Assembly (NCBI GenBank): GCA_019915015.1
Contig: JAHBBC010000041.1
Coordinates: 1 to 64,000 of the forward strand
DNA from: Auriscalpium vulgare
Lineage: Eukaryota; Basidiomycota; Agaricomycetes; Russulales; Auriscalpiaceae
Reading direction: 5' to 3'
Length of the DNA: 64,000 nucleotides
Shown here: in pieces, positions 46,372-56,198 of the stretch
How the letters are laid out: the number at the start of each line of letters is the position of its first letter
Numbering within the stretch: position 1 is the stretch's first letter
Made by a program: the position numbers and the translations under genes
The notes under the pieces: generated by a model
Told to the model about the DNA's origin: nothing
Seen by the model: the letters and a program-made list of their open reading frames with translations, nothing else
Database searches by the model: none

Positions 46372-46799
46372 CTCGCAGGCTACTTGAAGGTGACGCTGTA
46401 CGGCTTGGTCGGCCTCAGCGTACAGCCACAACGGAAGGGTCTTGTCTCCAAGGACATGCTGAGCTGTACTCCCATCTAAGGGTTACCATCTACATTTCCG
46501 TCCTGCAAAATCAACTTTCTGATATCTTGTTGCCTGACAGGACTGACAGGAAGCGCTCTACCTGCCGAGCGTACCATCTGCTGCAGAAGAGCGAACCTCC
46601 GCGGGTTGACGGGCGCGGCCACAGCGACGCCGTTCGCTACGCCGAGCTCTCTGATCGACCCGATACTTCACCACTGGTGACCGGTGAATGTGAAGGAGGT
46701 CACAACGCGCGCGGAAGAGTCACGAAGATCGAGAAGGACGTCGTGAAAAGTGGGCAGTTGAATACGATGGCGGCCGTCGAATTTCAGCATATGCTATGA
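46372..46799 (+). pseudogene. Decayed PRMT5 3' fragment
   Basis: DNA copy of PRMT5 positions about 42610-43310, intron included. Matches include aaggacatgct..agctg, the intron word catctaagggt/ccctctaagggt, cctgacaggactgacagga versus gcatgacagga, gacgggcgcggc, and gcgcgcggaagag. The protein traces are LYGLVGLSVQPQRKGLVSKD and PPRVDGRGH. Frameshifts and a deletion of about 150 bp relative to PRMT5 (corresponding to about 43117-43265) remove coding capacity. Retention of the intron shows duplication through DNA rather than a processed copy. It has no start or promoter of its own. Confidence 0.82.
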
Positions 46800-47069
46800 C
46801 ACAGGACGGTAGGTCGCTGAGATTAACACCTGATTTGACTTCGTCCTAAGAACGGTCTGTGCGTAGTGAGTGAGTTCCTCGCAATGCAGGGCACTGTCGC
46901 CCCACTCGTCCCATCGCACGGAGGGAGATAGAAGCTGGAGCATGGCTAAGTCCACAGGCGGGCGCTGATATCGGGGTGACATGACGATATCTGTATAGGC
47001 TACATAGTAGCGCTACACGATCTCAGTAAGGAAATCGTATCGATGAGATCAAAGACTTACATAATCAAG

Positions 47070-48408
47070 CTACTGTCCGACGATCCTTTTCAACTGGAAG
47101 AACGTCTCTCTCGCGGCGGCAACGGTGTCGTAGACTACCCGCTCTGGGACCGACTCGTCTCGTGGTCGTAAACGCCAGCGTAGTTTTGTGGACGTGAGCG
47201 AGGAAGACATCCTCCTAAATTCGGCAAGTGCGACCTTCGTGCTCGGTCTACTAGACGCAACTTGCTGTGTCATCGCGTTGACCAGCGGTGCGAAAAAATC
47301 GAGACCGTGGTATTTCTGCGGAACACGGTGAGCTGGTTGCTATTAGATGCGTTGAGCACCCAGACTCACCAATAAAAACTCTTTCTTATATAGGTTTCCC
47401 AAGATGAATATATCAGCCTTGAAGGTAGTATCGTACGGGACGTCGTCTGATAGCTCCGGCAATTCTTTGTCGCGCCCTTGTCGCCCAGTGACGAACGGCG
47501 ACGCACCCGGCGGAAAGCGAGTGGAGATGCCGAAGTCAATGAAGTAGTAGCGTACATGATGGTCAATGCGGGATAGCGGTGCGATGAGATACACAGCGTC
47601 GGGGGAATAGTCTCTTCTCAAAGGGTGATGGCCTTTGGGATAGAGTGGGCGAGCGTCCATCATGATGTTGGCTGGGGCACAGTCGCTGCAGACGCATGAT
47701 AAGTGCCAACATAGGAAGCAGATATTCACACACATACCGATGAGCAACTCCTTGATTGTGAAGAAACATAAGACCCTAGATGAGGGGAATCGTGTCATGT
47801 ACTACGAAACCTAATGTTGATCTCACGAACTTCTAGAGTTTGCTGTATGAAGTCCAGGACCTCCCCTACAGCTCCAAAAGGTGGTTCGTCGAAGGAACAT
47901 AGAAAGGGCATGATCATAAACCAATTGTCACGCCCCAATGGATCTTGAAAGGCGTCGAGGACGGGGACGCAATGGTTCATGGGATTGGAGAGCAGCTTCT
48001 CGGTCACCAAGATTGTGCAAGATCGATCTCCGCCCTGCCCCGCTCAACGCACTTTATCGAAACAGCAGTTTTTCCGCGATAAATAGCGTCGAGGACGAGT
48101 ATTCTGGTTCACGACTTGGATCGAGATCAGAACATCTTTGGGAAAGCGAGTGGGCTCACATGCAAAATGATCGAATCCTCGCAGTATATAGGATCAACTC
48201 TCGTACCCACCCACGACGGAGTCCACGAGGGGTGGTATCGAGGTCTCAGCTTGTATCCGCGAGATGCGAACATTTGCCAACGATTAGTCCACCATTTCTC
48301 GGCCGGAAGGAGGTTGTAAATCCCTTCCTGTGTAGCAGTCTCGTAGAGCTTCACATGCTCCGGAGAAAGAAGAGGATAGCTTGGCATCCGCGACTCATCG
48401 ACGGGCAT
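47070..48408 (-). pseudogene. Protein-kinase-like copy B, frameshifted
   Basis: Close paralogue of kinase A with the same exon order: MPVDESRMPSYPLLSPEHVK, LPAEKWWTNRWQMFASRGYK, NHCVPVLDAFQDPLGRDNWF, the HR|DCAPANIMMDARPLYPKG catalytic loop, RYYFIDFGISTRFPPG and the ending KRIVGQ. In exon 2, relative to copy A, there is a 2-bp loss near 48096-48104 and a 1-bp loss near 48006-48018; the second leads to a TGA just after DLAQSW. The rest is open and well conserved, so decay is recent or a different splice might bypass it. The nucleotide match to copy A extends beyond both ends of the gene. Confidence 0.75.
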
Positions 48409-48680
48409 AAGAACGAGGGGTTTTGAGGACATCTAGGGTGGAAACGCGGTGTACAAATCCAAGTACTCTCTCCAGAATGGAATCCCGCACTGCGAGACCT
48501 ACTTGGATCAATAGGTGAGTCGGATAGCATCTACAGGCAGGAGGGCTGTGCTCACTGCTCACTGCTATGGCTGCAGAAGCACTTAGTGGGCCTCTTGAGG
48601 AACGACATAAATGCCAGGGACCGCAGAGCCTGACCGACGGCTGGGAACAGCTAAGTACCGTTTGGGCAGATCTCTGTCAG
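48409..48680 (+). pseudogene. Remnant of the 45.3-kb gene in the second block
   Basis: The left part (gacctacttggatcaatag) matches the upstream region of the 45.3-kb gene; the right part matches its 3' portion (GPLEERHKCQGPQSLTDGWE, then QLSTVWAD, versus GSLEEMHDRQGETLPSKASA and GWEQLPFAQ). The roughly 1 kb between, including the membrane segment, is missing. Not expected to be functional. Confidence 0.6.
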
Positions 48681-48866
48681 TTGATATAGCCTCGACAACA
48701 GAAGTCGCTCCAGTTTCCTTTCCAATAGCACCGTCGTTTGACACTCTTGATGATGCAGAGAGCGAAAACGATCGATCGTCGTGTACTGTTGGTTTGTGAG
48801 CACCTCATTGGTTACATAAGACGGGCGCCGATCTCGACTACCTGTCGTGCATGGAACAAAAAAGTC

Positions 48867-48952
48867 TCCTTCGAGCCGGGTTCGAACCAGCGACCTCGGG
48901 ATGGACTTGTAACCATTACAGTCCCACGCTCTTCCAACTGAGCTATCGAAGG
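48867..48952 (-). tRNA. tRNA-Tyr (GTA anticodon) with 13-nt intron
   Basis: Reads CCTTCGATAGCTCAG at its 5' end and pairs with TCGAAGG plus discriminator A at the 3' end. The D arm is GCTC..GAGC. The anticodon stem TGGGA/TCCCG encloses CTGTAA, then an intron TGGTTACAAGTCC, then A. Anticodon GTA. The T arm is GCTGG-TTCGAAC-CCGGC. The intron lies one base 3' of the anticodon, the standard eukaryotic position, and its TTACA can pair with the anticodon loop, as in other tRNA-Tyr introns. Confidence 0.97.
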
Positions 48953-49229
48953 ATACATTGTGCCGCGTAAATGATGTACTGGGCTGCTGGGGACTGGGAG
49001 GAGGAGCAGGAAGTTGTCTCGTCACACTCGTTCCACTTATAATTCTATGTGGAACCCCGCCCATCTGCCACAGATCCATTTAAAATGTGAAAATGTCAGA
49101 CGGGACTCCGCTGTGAATTTTTTCGACGGCGAGGTATAGCACACGAGCCGAGGGGATGGCGCTGAAGCCCAAGCACACGATAGCCGCGACTCAAGAGCCC
49201 CGTCATCTCTCGGCTCTGACGCCACCACC

Positions 49230-51845
49230 ATGCCCTTCCTCCCGGCCAAGGCAGCCTTCGTCGTCCTTCTGGTCATCAACTTCGTCCTCTGGTCACACAG
49301 TTCGTATGGTTCAATCCCTGCCGCGCGCCAATCGGTCCTCAGTCAAAGTCACCTGCTCAAACGCGCATTGCTCGGACAGCCGGTGGAATATGGGTCATTT
49401 GTGGAGTTAGAACGAGAGGTGCGCCGTGCATCGTGCTACTCAGAGAGTGCGCTGACCTGTGGGTTCAGTGCCGGCCGATATCCGTCCCCGTGCACGAGCA
49501 ATGCGCATTGGTCAACGAATCTTGCCCCACCACCGACACATTCCTCTCCATTCCATACCTCAAGCACTACTTCTGCGCATCCCCCGCCGCGCGCCCATTC
49601 GTCTTCGCTGCGCTGCTCGTGTGGCTCGTGTTCCTCTTCTCAACCCTCGGCATCAGCGCGTCCGACTTCTTCTGCCCAAATCTCGCAACCATTGCGCAGC
49701 TGCTGGGCCTCGACGAGAATGTTGCCGGGGTCACTTTCCTGGCGTTTGGAAACGGCAGCCCGGATGTGTTTGCGACATTCTCGGCCATGCGCTCGAACTC
49801 GGGCAGCCTGGCGATCGGAGAGCTGCTCGGGGCCGCCTCGTTCATCGTGTCGTGCGTCGTGGGCTCAATGTGCATCATCAAGCCCTTCGCGGTCCATCGT
49901 GGGCCGTTCCTCCGAGATATCGGTTTCTTCACGATCGCGGTCCTTCTCCTGCTGTTCATACTCTGGGACGGCTCCATTCACGCGTGGGAGGCGGGCCTTC
50001 TCGTTCTGCTGTACTTGACCTATGTCGTCGTCGTCGTCGCTGGAAGCTGGTGGGACCGAAGGCAGGAGAGGTTGCGATATAAGGATGCTCAAATACGCAG
50101 TGAGTATGCTGAAGAGGGAACATCGCAGCCGTATTTCGATGAGGAACCCTATCGGGACGAACGTGAGCACACATCACACTCTCAGCCCACATGATACTAA
50201 ACGCGCTGCATGTGCTACAGCGACGCCCATTCCTACACATGCCCCATCGTCGCTACAAGTTCCGCATTCGCGACCGCGCGCCATATCACATCCGACTCCA
50301 CCACGCCTCGGCGTGGAGACGCACATCACGCGCTCCGCATCCGACTCGCGCTCACCTTCGCCCTCGCCACACCTTCCCCACATGCCGTCCTTCTCCCTCG
50401 TCGGGGCGCTGGAGTTTCGCCAAGTGATTGCGTCGCTGCAGTCCCAGGCCACCTCCTCGTCGCTGGGTATGTTCGAGGCGCCGATGACGCCATTCCCCGG
50501 CGGGCATTACCACCGACACTCGTGGTCGCATTCATTGTCGCGCCCGCATACGCCTGTGTCGGGCGACGAGGATGCGAACCCTTGGGATGCGTCATCCATG
50601 GGTAGCGTCCAGCTCAACGACCGCTCGCCGATAAACATCGTGCCGCCTCCCCTCCCCGACGTATCTCCGCGGGACACAAGTACCCCTCTCATTCGCATCG
50701 TCGACGACCCTATCAATGAGATACCAGTGATATCCCATACACCCGCCTCGCCTACCTCCCCCTCCGACAGCATCCCGCCTCTCAAGATATCCCGGCGACG
50801 CCGTGTCCTGTACGTGCTCAAGCGCGCCCACCACATCCTCTTCCCCACGTTCCACCGCTTCCGCTCGAAGACGGTGCTCAGAAAGATCGCCGCAGTGTTC
50901 GCGGCGCCGGCCGTCTTTGCGCTGACGGTGACGCTTCCCGTGACGGTGACGCCGTACGATAGCTCAACGCACCACCACGAGAAGGGGCTCGCAAGCGCTG
51001 ATTCGTTGACAATGTTCGAGGAGGAGGGTATTGAGCGCGCTTTGATTGCAGAGGAGGAGGTACAGGAGGAAATGCATGAGCTCAAGTTTAACAAGTGGCT
51101 CATGGCGGCGCAGTGTGCGCTAGGCCCACTGTTCTGCGCGGCTGTTCTGTGCAGTAAGCGTTTGACAATGAGCTTGTAAGATGAAGCTGATGAAGCGTTT
51201 CCAGAGGGTATGAGACACGAGGGCTGGATCATGCTGGGAGTGGGCTTGGCGGGGCTCGCTGCTGGTGCACTCGTCGCCGTGTTCGGCGACAAGGGAGATC
51301 TACCGCCATATCATCTGGTGAGGTGCTTCATGGGCTTCACCGTCGCCATAGTCTGGATCATGGCCATCGCCGACGAGGTTGTGAAGGTCCTTCAGGTATG
51401 CCACCTCTTCCAATTCCTTCCCACGTACTGAAGTCGCATCGCACAGACCTTCGGGTTCATCTTCGGCCTGTCCGACGCGATCATCGGGCTGACCGTCTTC
51501 GCGGTCGGCAACTCGCTCGCCGACCTGGTCGCGAACATGAGCGTCGCGGTCTTCGCGCCCGTGATGGGCTTCTCGGCGTGCTTCGGCGGGCCGATGCTCA
51601 ACATGCTGCTCGGAGTCGGGATCTCGGGATCGTACATCATCCACCAGACGGCGCGGCCGTACGTGCTCGACTTTTCGACGACGCTGCTCGTGAGCGGGAT
51701 CGGGCTGCTCGCACTGCTGCTCGCGACGATGGTGTTCGTCCCGCTGAACGACTACTATTTGCCGCGGAAATGGGGCTTCTTCTTGATTGGGTGCTACACT
51801 GTGATCATGTCGATCAATGTGGTTGTGGAGGTCGTGCAAGAGTGA
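49230..51845 (+). CDS. Na+/Ca2+ (cation/Ca2+) exchanger, NCLX-like
   Basis: CaCA-superfamily cation exchanger related to SLC8B1/NCLX and plant CCX. The start at 49230 gives the hydrophobic leader MPFLPAKAAFVVLLVINFVL. Lumenal Cys-rich part: VPVHEQCALVNESCPTTDTF, YLKHYFC. Alpha-1 repeat: AGVTFLAFGNGSPDVFATFS and GELLGAASFIVSCVVGSM. A long cytosolic loop follows (Ser/Pro/His-rich, SPSPSPHLPHMPSF, TPLIRIVDDPINEIPVISHT). The second hydrophobic half begins AAPAVFALTVTLPVTVTP and continues KWLMAAQCALGPLFCAAVL and CFMGFTVAIVWIMAIADEVV. Alpha-2 repeat: LTVFAVGNSLADLVANMSVA and GGPMLNMLLGVGISG. It ends INVVVEVVQE. The cellular membrane is not clear from sequence; vacuole, ER/Golgi or mitochondrion are possible. 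Second CaCA exchanger in the window. Confidence 0.92.
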
Positions 51846-52212
51846 GTAGGTGGAAGGAGGTGTGTGGCAGCCGCATCTGTACGGACTTTTGGTTAGCATC
51901 CCTGCTGCTGGCAGACTCACGAAACTGTATCCTAGCTATCTATTGACATATTGTTGATATCATGATCCCAGTGCGTACCAGCGTGTGCCATTCAGCCTCG
52001 CTTGCCCCGCCGACGTCATCGCCAGCCAAACGACCCTGCAACACGGCGCGTGCGAGCTCCGCTTCGAACCCCGCCCCGAGGACAAACCCGGCGGCATCCC
52101 CGCGCTGCTCGCCCACCTTCGTTTTGTTCTACACCCTCGACACTTGTGCGCCCGCCGCCCTCTATACCCGCGTACTTTTATACCTCTTCGATCTTCTTCA
52201 CGCCACCCTTTA
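51846..52212. promoter_or_regulatory. Spacer and promoter of the GPI-anchored gene
   Basis: About 370 bp. Close to the start is a TATA-like word (acttttatacctc, about 52173) and a pyrimidine-rich run (cctcttcgatcttcttcacgcc) before the ATG. Confidence 0.45.
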
Positions 52213-53263
52213 ATGTTCGCCATGAACTCTTTCGCTGCGCTTGTGGCGCTCGCCGCGCTCGCTCCGGCCGTGCTCGCCGACCCCATGACGATTAATACCC
52301 CGTATGTTGCCCGCCCGCTGTGTTGGATATCTGGCACTGACGAGTAGGTGCTAGGCCGTCTGCTACGGTTTGTGGTATGTACTGGATGGCGGTTTGGCAT
52401 CGTCTGGTTGGCTGACTAGGAGTTGCAGAGCCTCTGCTTCTCAGCTGGACCGGCGGCACGCCGCCTTATTACCTCAGCGCCGTCCCAGGTATGTGCACAG
52501 ACTGGCAATGTGTCCGCTTCACTGAAATTCCCGATATTTAGCTGGTCAGCCGTCGGCCCCTGCGGTAAGTCGGTGTCCAGCCGCCGAAGTCGTACCTGCG
52601 GCTCACGTTGCATGATCTCTTGCAGCTCAAGCAGTTCCCCATGACGAATGACACGAGCTTCACCTGGAAGGCAGTCAGCTTACCGGCTAACTACAACTGG
52701 TGCGGACATGCCGACTGTGAGAACTCGCCCGCAGTTGTCTGATAGGTCTTCGCATTGCAGCGCGATGGTGCTCAAGGATAGCTCGGGCGTGATGGCGTTT
52801 TCTGCTACCGTTGCTATCCAAGGCGGACACGACTCCGGGTGAGTACTGCAGCGATATGTTGGAGTATATCATGCTGACTAGTCGTTCCGCACAGATGCGT
52901 CAATGACAACGTCGTGGAAGACCCGTCCGGCACGAGCTCTGGTGCCGTAACGGCTACGTCGTAAGCACTGGAATTGCTCTCAACGAATTTCTTTTCAATT
53001 GGGGATCTAGGGCTGTCCCTGCGACGAGCACCACGCCTGGCACGACGGGGGTCGGGGCCGCCGCCGCGACTGGCCACACGACGTCGCCGAGCCCTGCACT
53101 GCAGCCCGCCGCTGCCAAGACGTCCGGGTCCTCCGCGTCGGCGAGCTCAACTGCGACGCCGAGCACCAGTGCGGGCGTCAAGAACGGCGCGGAGCAGCGT
53201 GTGGGCTGGTCCATCGCCACTGTGGTGGGTCTGGCGGGCGCCGTCGTGGCGGCGGTGTGGTAA
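52213..53263 (+). CDS. Secreted GPI-anchored Ser/Thr-rich protein
   Basis: The signal peptide MFAMNSFAALVALAALAPAV ends in LADPMTINTP (an alternative Met lies three codons in). Small exons give EPLLLSWTGGTPPYYLSAVP, AGQPSAPA, LKQFPMTNDTSFTWKAVSLP, SMVLKDSSGVMAFSATVAIQ, GGHDSGCVNDNVVEDPSGTS and then a Ser/Thr/Ala-rich stalk. The C-terminus KNGAEQRVGWSIATVVGLAG, then AVVAAVW, is a GPI-attachment signal with a likely cleavage near NGA. The globular part looks like the small beta-sandwich surface proteins common in Agaricomycetes (pattern ..P..LSWTGGTPPYYLS..P). About six to seven exons; the join around 52700-52770 is the least certain. Function unknown. Confidence 0.72.
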
Positions 53264-53632
53264 AGACATCTTCCGATAGCACTGCAGGACTTGGAATTAC
53301 GAACATGGACTCATCGACTGCGCCGCCTACACTTTACCTAGCGATACCCTGCATTTCTCGCCTGTATACTTCCGCATTTTATCTTAGCGCGCCCCGACTG
53401 TAATTCCATCGCGATTTCGAAGGATAGGATAGGATAGGATTCAACCGCAGGGGTCCCGATGAGGAACATATAAGCGAGGGTCCGCGCTACGCAGAGGGAG
53501 GGCGCTGTACATACAAAGACACACGCCACGAAGAATGAGCGCGCACGGCGGACCGTGCGGGCCGTTGGGCCTTGCATGTGATTCTGAGTGTGACGCCGTG
53601 CGCTTGTTCGCTATCTACCCGTCTCTCAATTA
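53264..53632. promoter_or_regulatory. Spacer with TATA-like word upstream of the minisatellite
   Basis: About 370 bp. Contains a four-fold aggat run (about 53418-53441, aaggataggataggatagga) and gaacatataagcg (about 53463), a plausible TATA box about 350 bp before the next start. Confidence 0.45.
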
Positions 53633-53706
53633 CCACCACCAGGCCAGCCACCACCAGGCCAGCCACCACCAGGCCAGCCACCACCAGGCCAGCCACCACC
53701 AGGCCA
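53633..53706 (+). repeat. 15-bp minisatellite, five units
   Basis: Unit caccaccaggccagc repeated head-to-tail about five times with no mismatch seen. The unit is five codons, so the plus strand can encode (HHQAS)n and the minus strand (GGGWP)n. It lies about 110 bp upstream of the small membrane-protein start, and the plus-strand frame is open into that gene. Confidence 0.95.
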
Positions 53707-53813
53707 TTCAAACCTTCCTCGTAGTCCTCCGTCTGCAGGCTGCCACCACACCACTCCCGCGCACACTGCACAACAACCGCAATCTTTGCCACAGCTTCTC
53801 CGCGAACAAACCC

Positions 53814-54491
53814 ATGGACTCAGCACATCTCGTCCGCCAGCTCCGTTTTGTGCTCCCCGGCGGCATCGCGACGTACTATCTGCACGTCCCCGCCGTTCTC
53901 GCCCGCGTGTGGGCCGCGCCGGGGGCGCTCGCGCGGTACGTGACATCCTCGCCTTCCCTCACCTCGACACTGACCGTTTGGATTGGGCGGCGATGATGTG
54001 GGTTCTGCAGGCTGCTCGTGCTTGCAGCAGGCGCGTCGGGGCTGCTCACCATCGCGCTGTTCCTGTACATCCTGCTCATCCCCGTAATCAAGGGCATCCC
54101 GCCAAATGTGCGTCTCCCATCGCCTCTCTGGTTCCTCTGTGCGCTGATCGTGGTGGAACGCAGTACCGCTCGTGGAGAGAGTCCGGGGAGCTCTCGTCGG
54201 TCATTCCTGTGGGTCCACTTTCTCCGCTTCTGCTTTGGTTGCCGAGATGCTGACTGGGCGGCGGCAGGTGCTGACCGCGTCAATGGTCTCGGGGTGGACG
54301 TCCCTCTCCTTCGTGCTCGGGCACTACTCAAGTCTGGGGTACATATGCGGGGTGCTCGGCTGTGCGTCTTCTCGTCCTCCGTGCTGTCGCGCTGAGACTG
54401 ACTGACTGGCGTGCGAGCAGCCTCGGGCGTGTATGCGCTCGCGTTCGGGATCATGGGGCTTCTGCCTGCGCCGCGCGTCAAGCGGCCATGA
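53814..54491 (+). CDS. Small multi-pass membrane protein, unknown
   Basis: Start MDSAHLVRQLRFVLPGGIAT, then YYLHVPAVLARVWAAPGALA. Exon 2: LLVLAAGASGLLTIALFLYI, then LLIPVIKGIPPN. Exon 3: YRSWRESGELSSVIP. Exon 4: VLTASMVSGWTSLSFVLGHY, then SSLGYICGVLG. Exon 5: SSGVYALAFGIMGLLPAPRV, then KRP and TGA. All donors and acceptors keep frame. Three to four hydrophobic helices and a basic C-terminus. I do not recognise the family. The frame is also open upstream to 53535 through the minisatellite, so a longer His/Gln/Ala/Ser-repeat form is possible. Confidence 0.7.
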
Positions 54492-54755
54492 TATCCGCAT
54501 CGATTGACAGACTGTGTGTGTAGACGATGGGACGCGATGCGCGTCGAGTGTTGTATCGCGCGTCGTGTCCATGTGGAGCGTATCCGTGTATATATAATGT
54601 GCCTAGTCGGACACGAGGATTGTGTATAGATACATGTTGCTACTACTGACAACATAAGCAAGCGTACAACAAGAAACGGGCACTGCCATTAGACCATCTA
54701 CAAAGCAAATTTTCCGGATCCTACATGTCGTCCTCCTTGATTCGTCAATCACGCG

Positions 54756-55937
54756 TCACAGGGTAGATGGGGGGTAGTCTGGAAGGCCCGTGAGCGCGGC
54801 ATTGGACGCCTCCCGCACGCGCCGCTTGCTCGCCAGGTCGCCCGAGTGGCGATAGCCCTCCTTGACCTCAGACAGCTGCAACGCAGACGCAGCGACCGTG
54901 TCTGTGCACCATCAGAGATCAGCCGGCGCCCGCAGGTAGAAAGGCACATGCACGCACCAACATTCGCCTCCGCCTCCTTGTAGATCTGCAGATGCCAGTC
55001 AGCACAGCACGCATACCCCGCCGCGGACTGCATGACGCACCACGTTCAGCCGGTCGACCTCCTGCTGCTGCGGCGTCTGGTACCCGCCATATCCCTGCTG
55101 CCCGTACCCGCCACCGTACCCGCCGTACCCCTGCTGCTGCCCGCCGCCGAAGAACCCGCCGCCCGACGCCGCGGCCCCCGGCTGCCCGCCGAGCGCGCGC
55201 ACGCGCGACTCCGCCGCGCGGCGGCGGGTTTCCCAGGCGGCCTTGAGCGCATCGAACGTGTTGAGGGCCTGCTTCCACGTCGTAGGGTCCCACGCCTCGA
55301 GCTCCGCCTTGTGCGTCTGGATGAACGCACGCGGGTGCTCCGGGAACCCGCCGCCGCCCGCGCCGTACCCGCCACCGCCTCCCTGCGCTTGGGGCGGGGG
55401 CGCGTTCAGCTGGGCGAGGTTCGCGTACGGGTCGAACTGCGCGAGCGCGGAATTGCCGGCGTAGGGCTGCTGCTGCTGTTGGGGGTACCCCGTCGGCTGC
55501 GCGGCCATGAAGCCGCCGCCGTTAGCGTACTGCTGGGGGTATCCGGTGTACTGCTGCTGCTGTTGCTGTTGCTGTGGGTAGCCTGTGTTGAGCGCGTTCA
55601 CCTGGCCGACGAGCTGCTGGCCGAAGGGCGTGGACGGCTGGAAGCCGCCCGGGGAGTAGGGCGGCTGCGGCGACTGGAAGCCGGAGGCCTGCTGCTGCTG
55701 TGGCCATTGCTGCTGCGGCTGGGAGAACTGCTGGGGGTAGCCTGTGGGCTGTGTGCCGAGAAAGGAGGGGGTGGACTGGGGGTAGGGCGAGGGCTGCTGC
55801 TGCTGCTGCTGCTGCCAGGAGTTGTACGGGGCGGGGCCGAGGGGGGGCGGGGACGAGGGCTCTGGGGCGAGGGAGGGGAAGCGGGATGCGACGGATGCGT
55901 TGTGGTCGATGAACGGGTTGTTCGAGAGCTCTGCCAT
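54756..55937 (-). CDS. Q/P-rich endocytic-adaptor-like protein with NPF and Prk1 motifs
   Basis: Start MAELSNNPFIDHNASVASRF at 55937. The NPF at residues 7-9 is the ligand of EH domains. The next 200 residues are rich in Gln, Pro, Tyr and Gly, with repeats PTGYPQQ and TGYPQQ. Two of these, FLGTQPTGYP and FMAAQPTGYP, fit the Ark1/Prk1 kinase consensus (L/I/V/M)xx(Q/N/T/S)xTG. A conserved-looking helical part follows: FIQTHKAELEAWDPTTWKQA, then LNTFDALKAAWETRRRAAES. A Gly-rich run and QTPQQQEVDRLN come next. Two short last exons give an IYKEAEANV-like piece and VAASALQLSEVKEGYRHSGD, ending GLPDYPPSTL. The long antisense frame here is a shadow of codon composition. A role in actin/endocytosis is inference from motifs. 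Confidence 0.7.
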
Positions 55938-56198
55938 GCTCGAGCACAGGTCGTGGTCAGAGCACAGATGGACAGATCGCACCTCGATCCGCCCAGTCCA
56001 CCGCCCATGACGTAAGGGGCCGTTTGCGAAGAAAGTTTAATATGGAAACGTGCGCCCAGGTGTAGCAACCCAAATACATATGTAAACGTTCTGGATGGCC
56101 TCTGCCAGATAATACTACCTGGTTACGACCAGCACGCCGTGACGACATAGTAATTATTACTGCCCATTGCAGCCTCTGTGTGCCGATCTTCATTGGTT

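Larger units (their letters stand above)
42598..48680. repeat. Segmental duplication: PRMT5 tail + kinase + membrane gene
   Basis: Block 1 is about 42598-46200 and block 2 about 46360-48680, in the same orientation. Shared in order: PRMT5 3' third, PRMT5 3' flank (gccgtcgaatttcagcatat), the kinase-like gene with flanks, the kinase promoter, and the end of the membrane gene. Block 2 is shorter through internal deletions. Kinase-region identity looks close to 90 percent by eye over the stretch 43500-43700 versus 47050-47250. Confidence 0.82.

Noticed and set aside
46372..46799. A processed retrocopy of PRMT5
   Set aside because: The copy keeps PRMT5 intron sequence and the 3' flank and is followed by the kinase copy, so it is a DNA-level duplication.
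53633..53706. Regular short repeat as a CRISPR array
   Set aside because: Units are directly adjacent 15-mers with no spacers, in a fungal nuclear context; it is a minisatellite.
55032..56015. Plus-strand open frame of 327 codons antisense to the Q-rich gene
   Set aside because: Its protein is a monotonous Leu/Arg/Val/Gly mix produced by complementing CAG/CCG/TAC-rich codons. The minus strand has the NPF and Prk1 motifs and proper splice sites.
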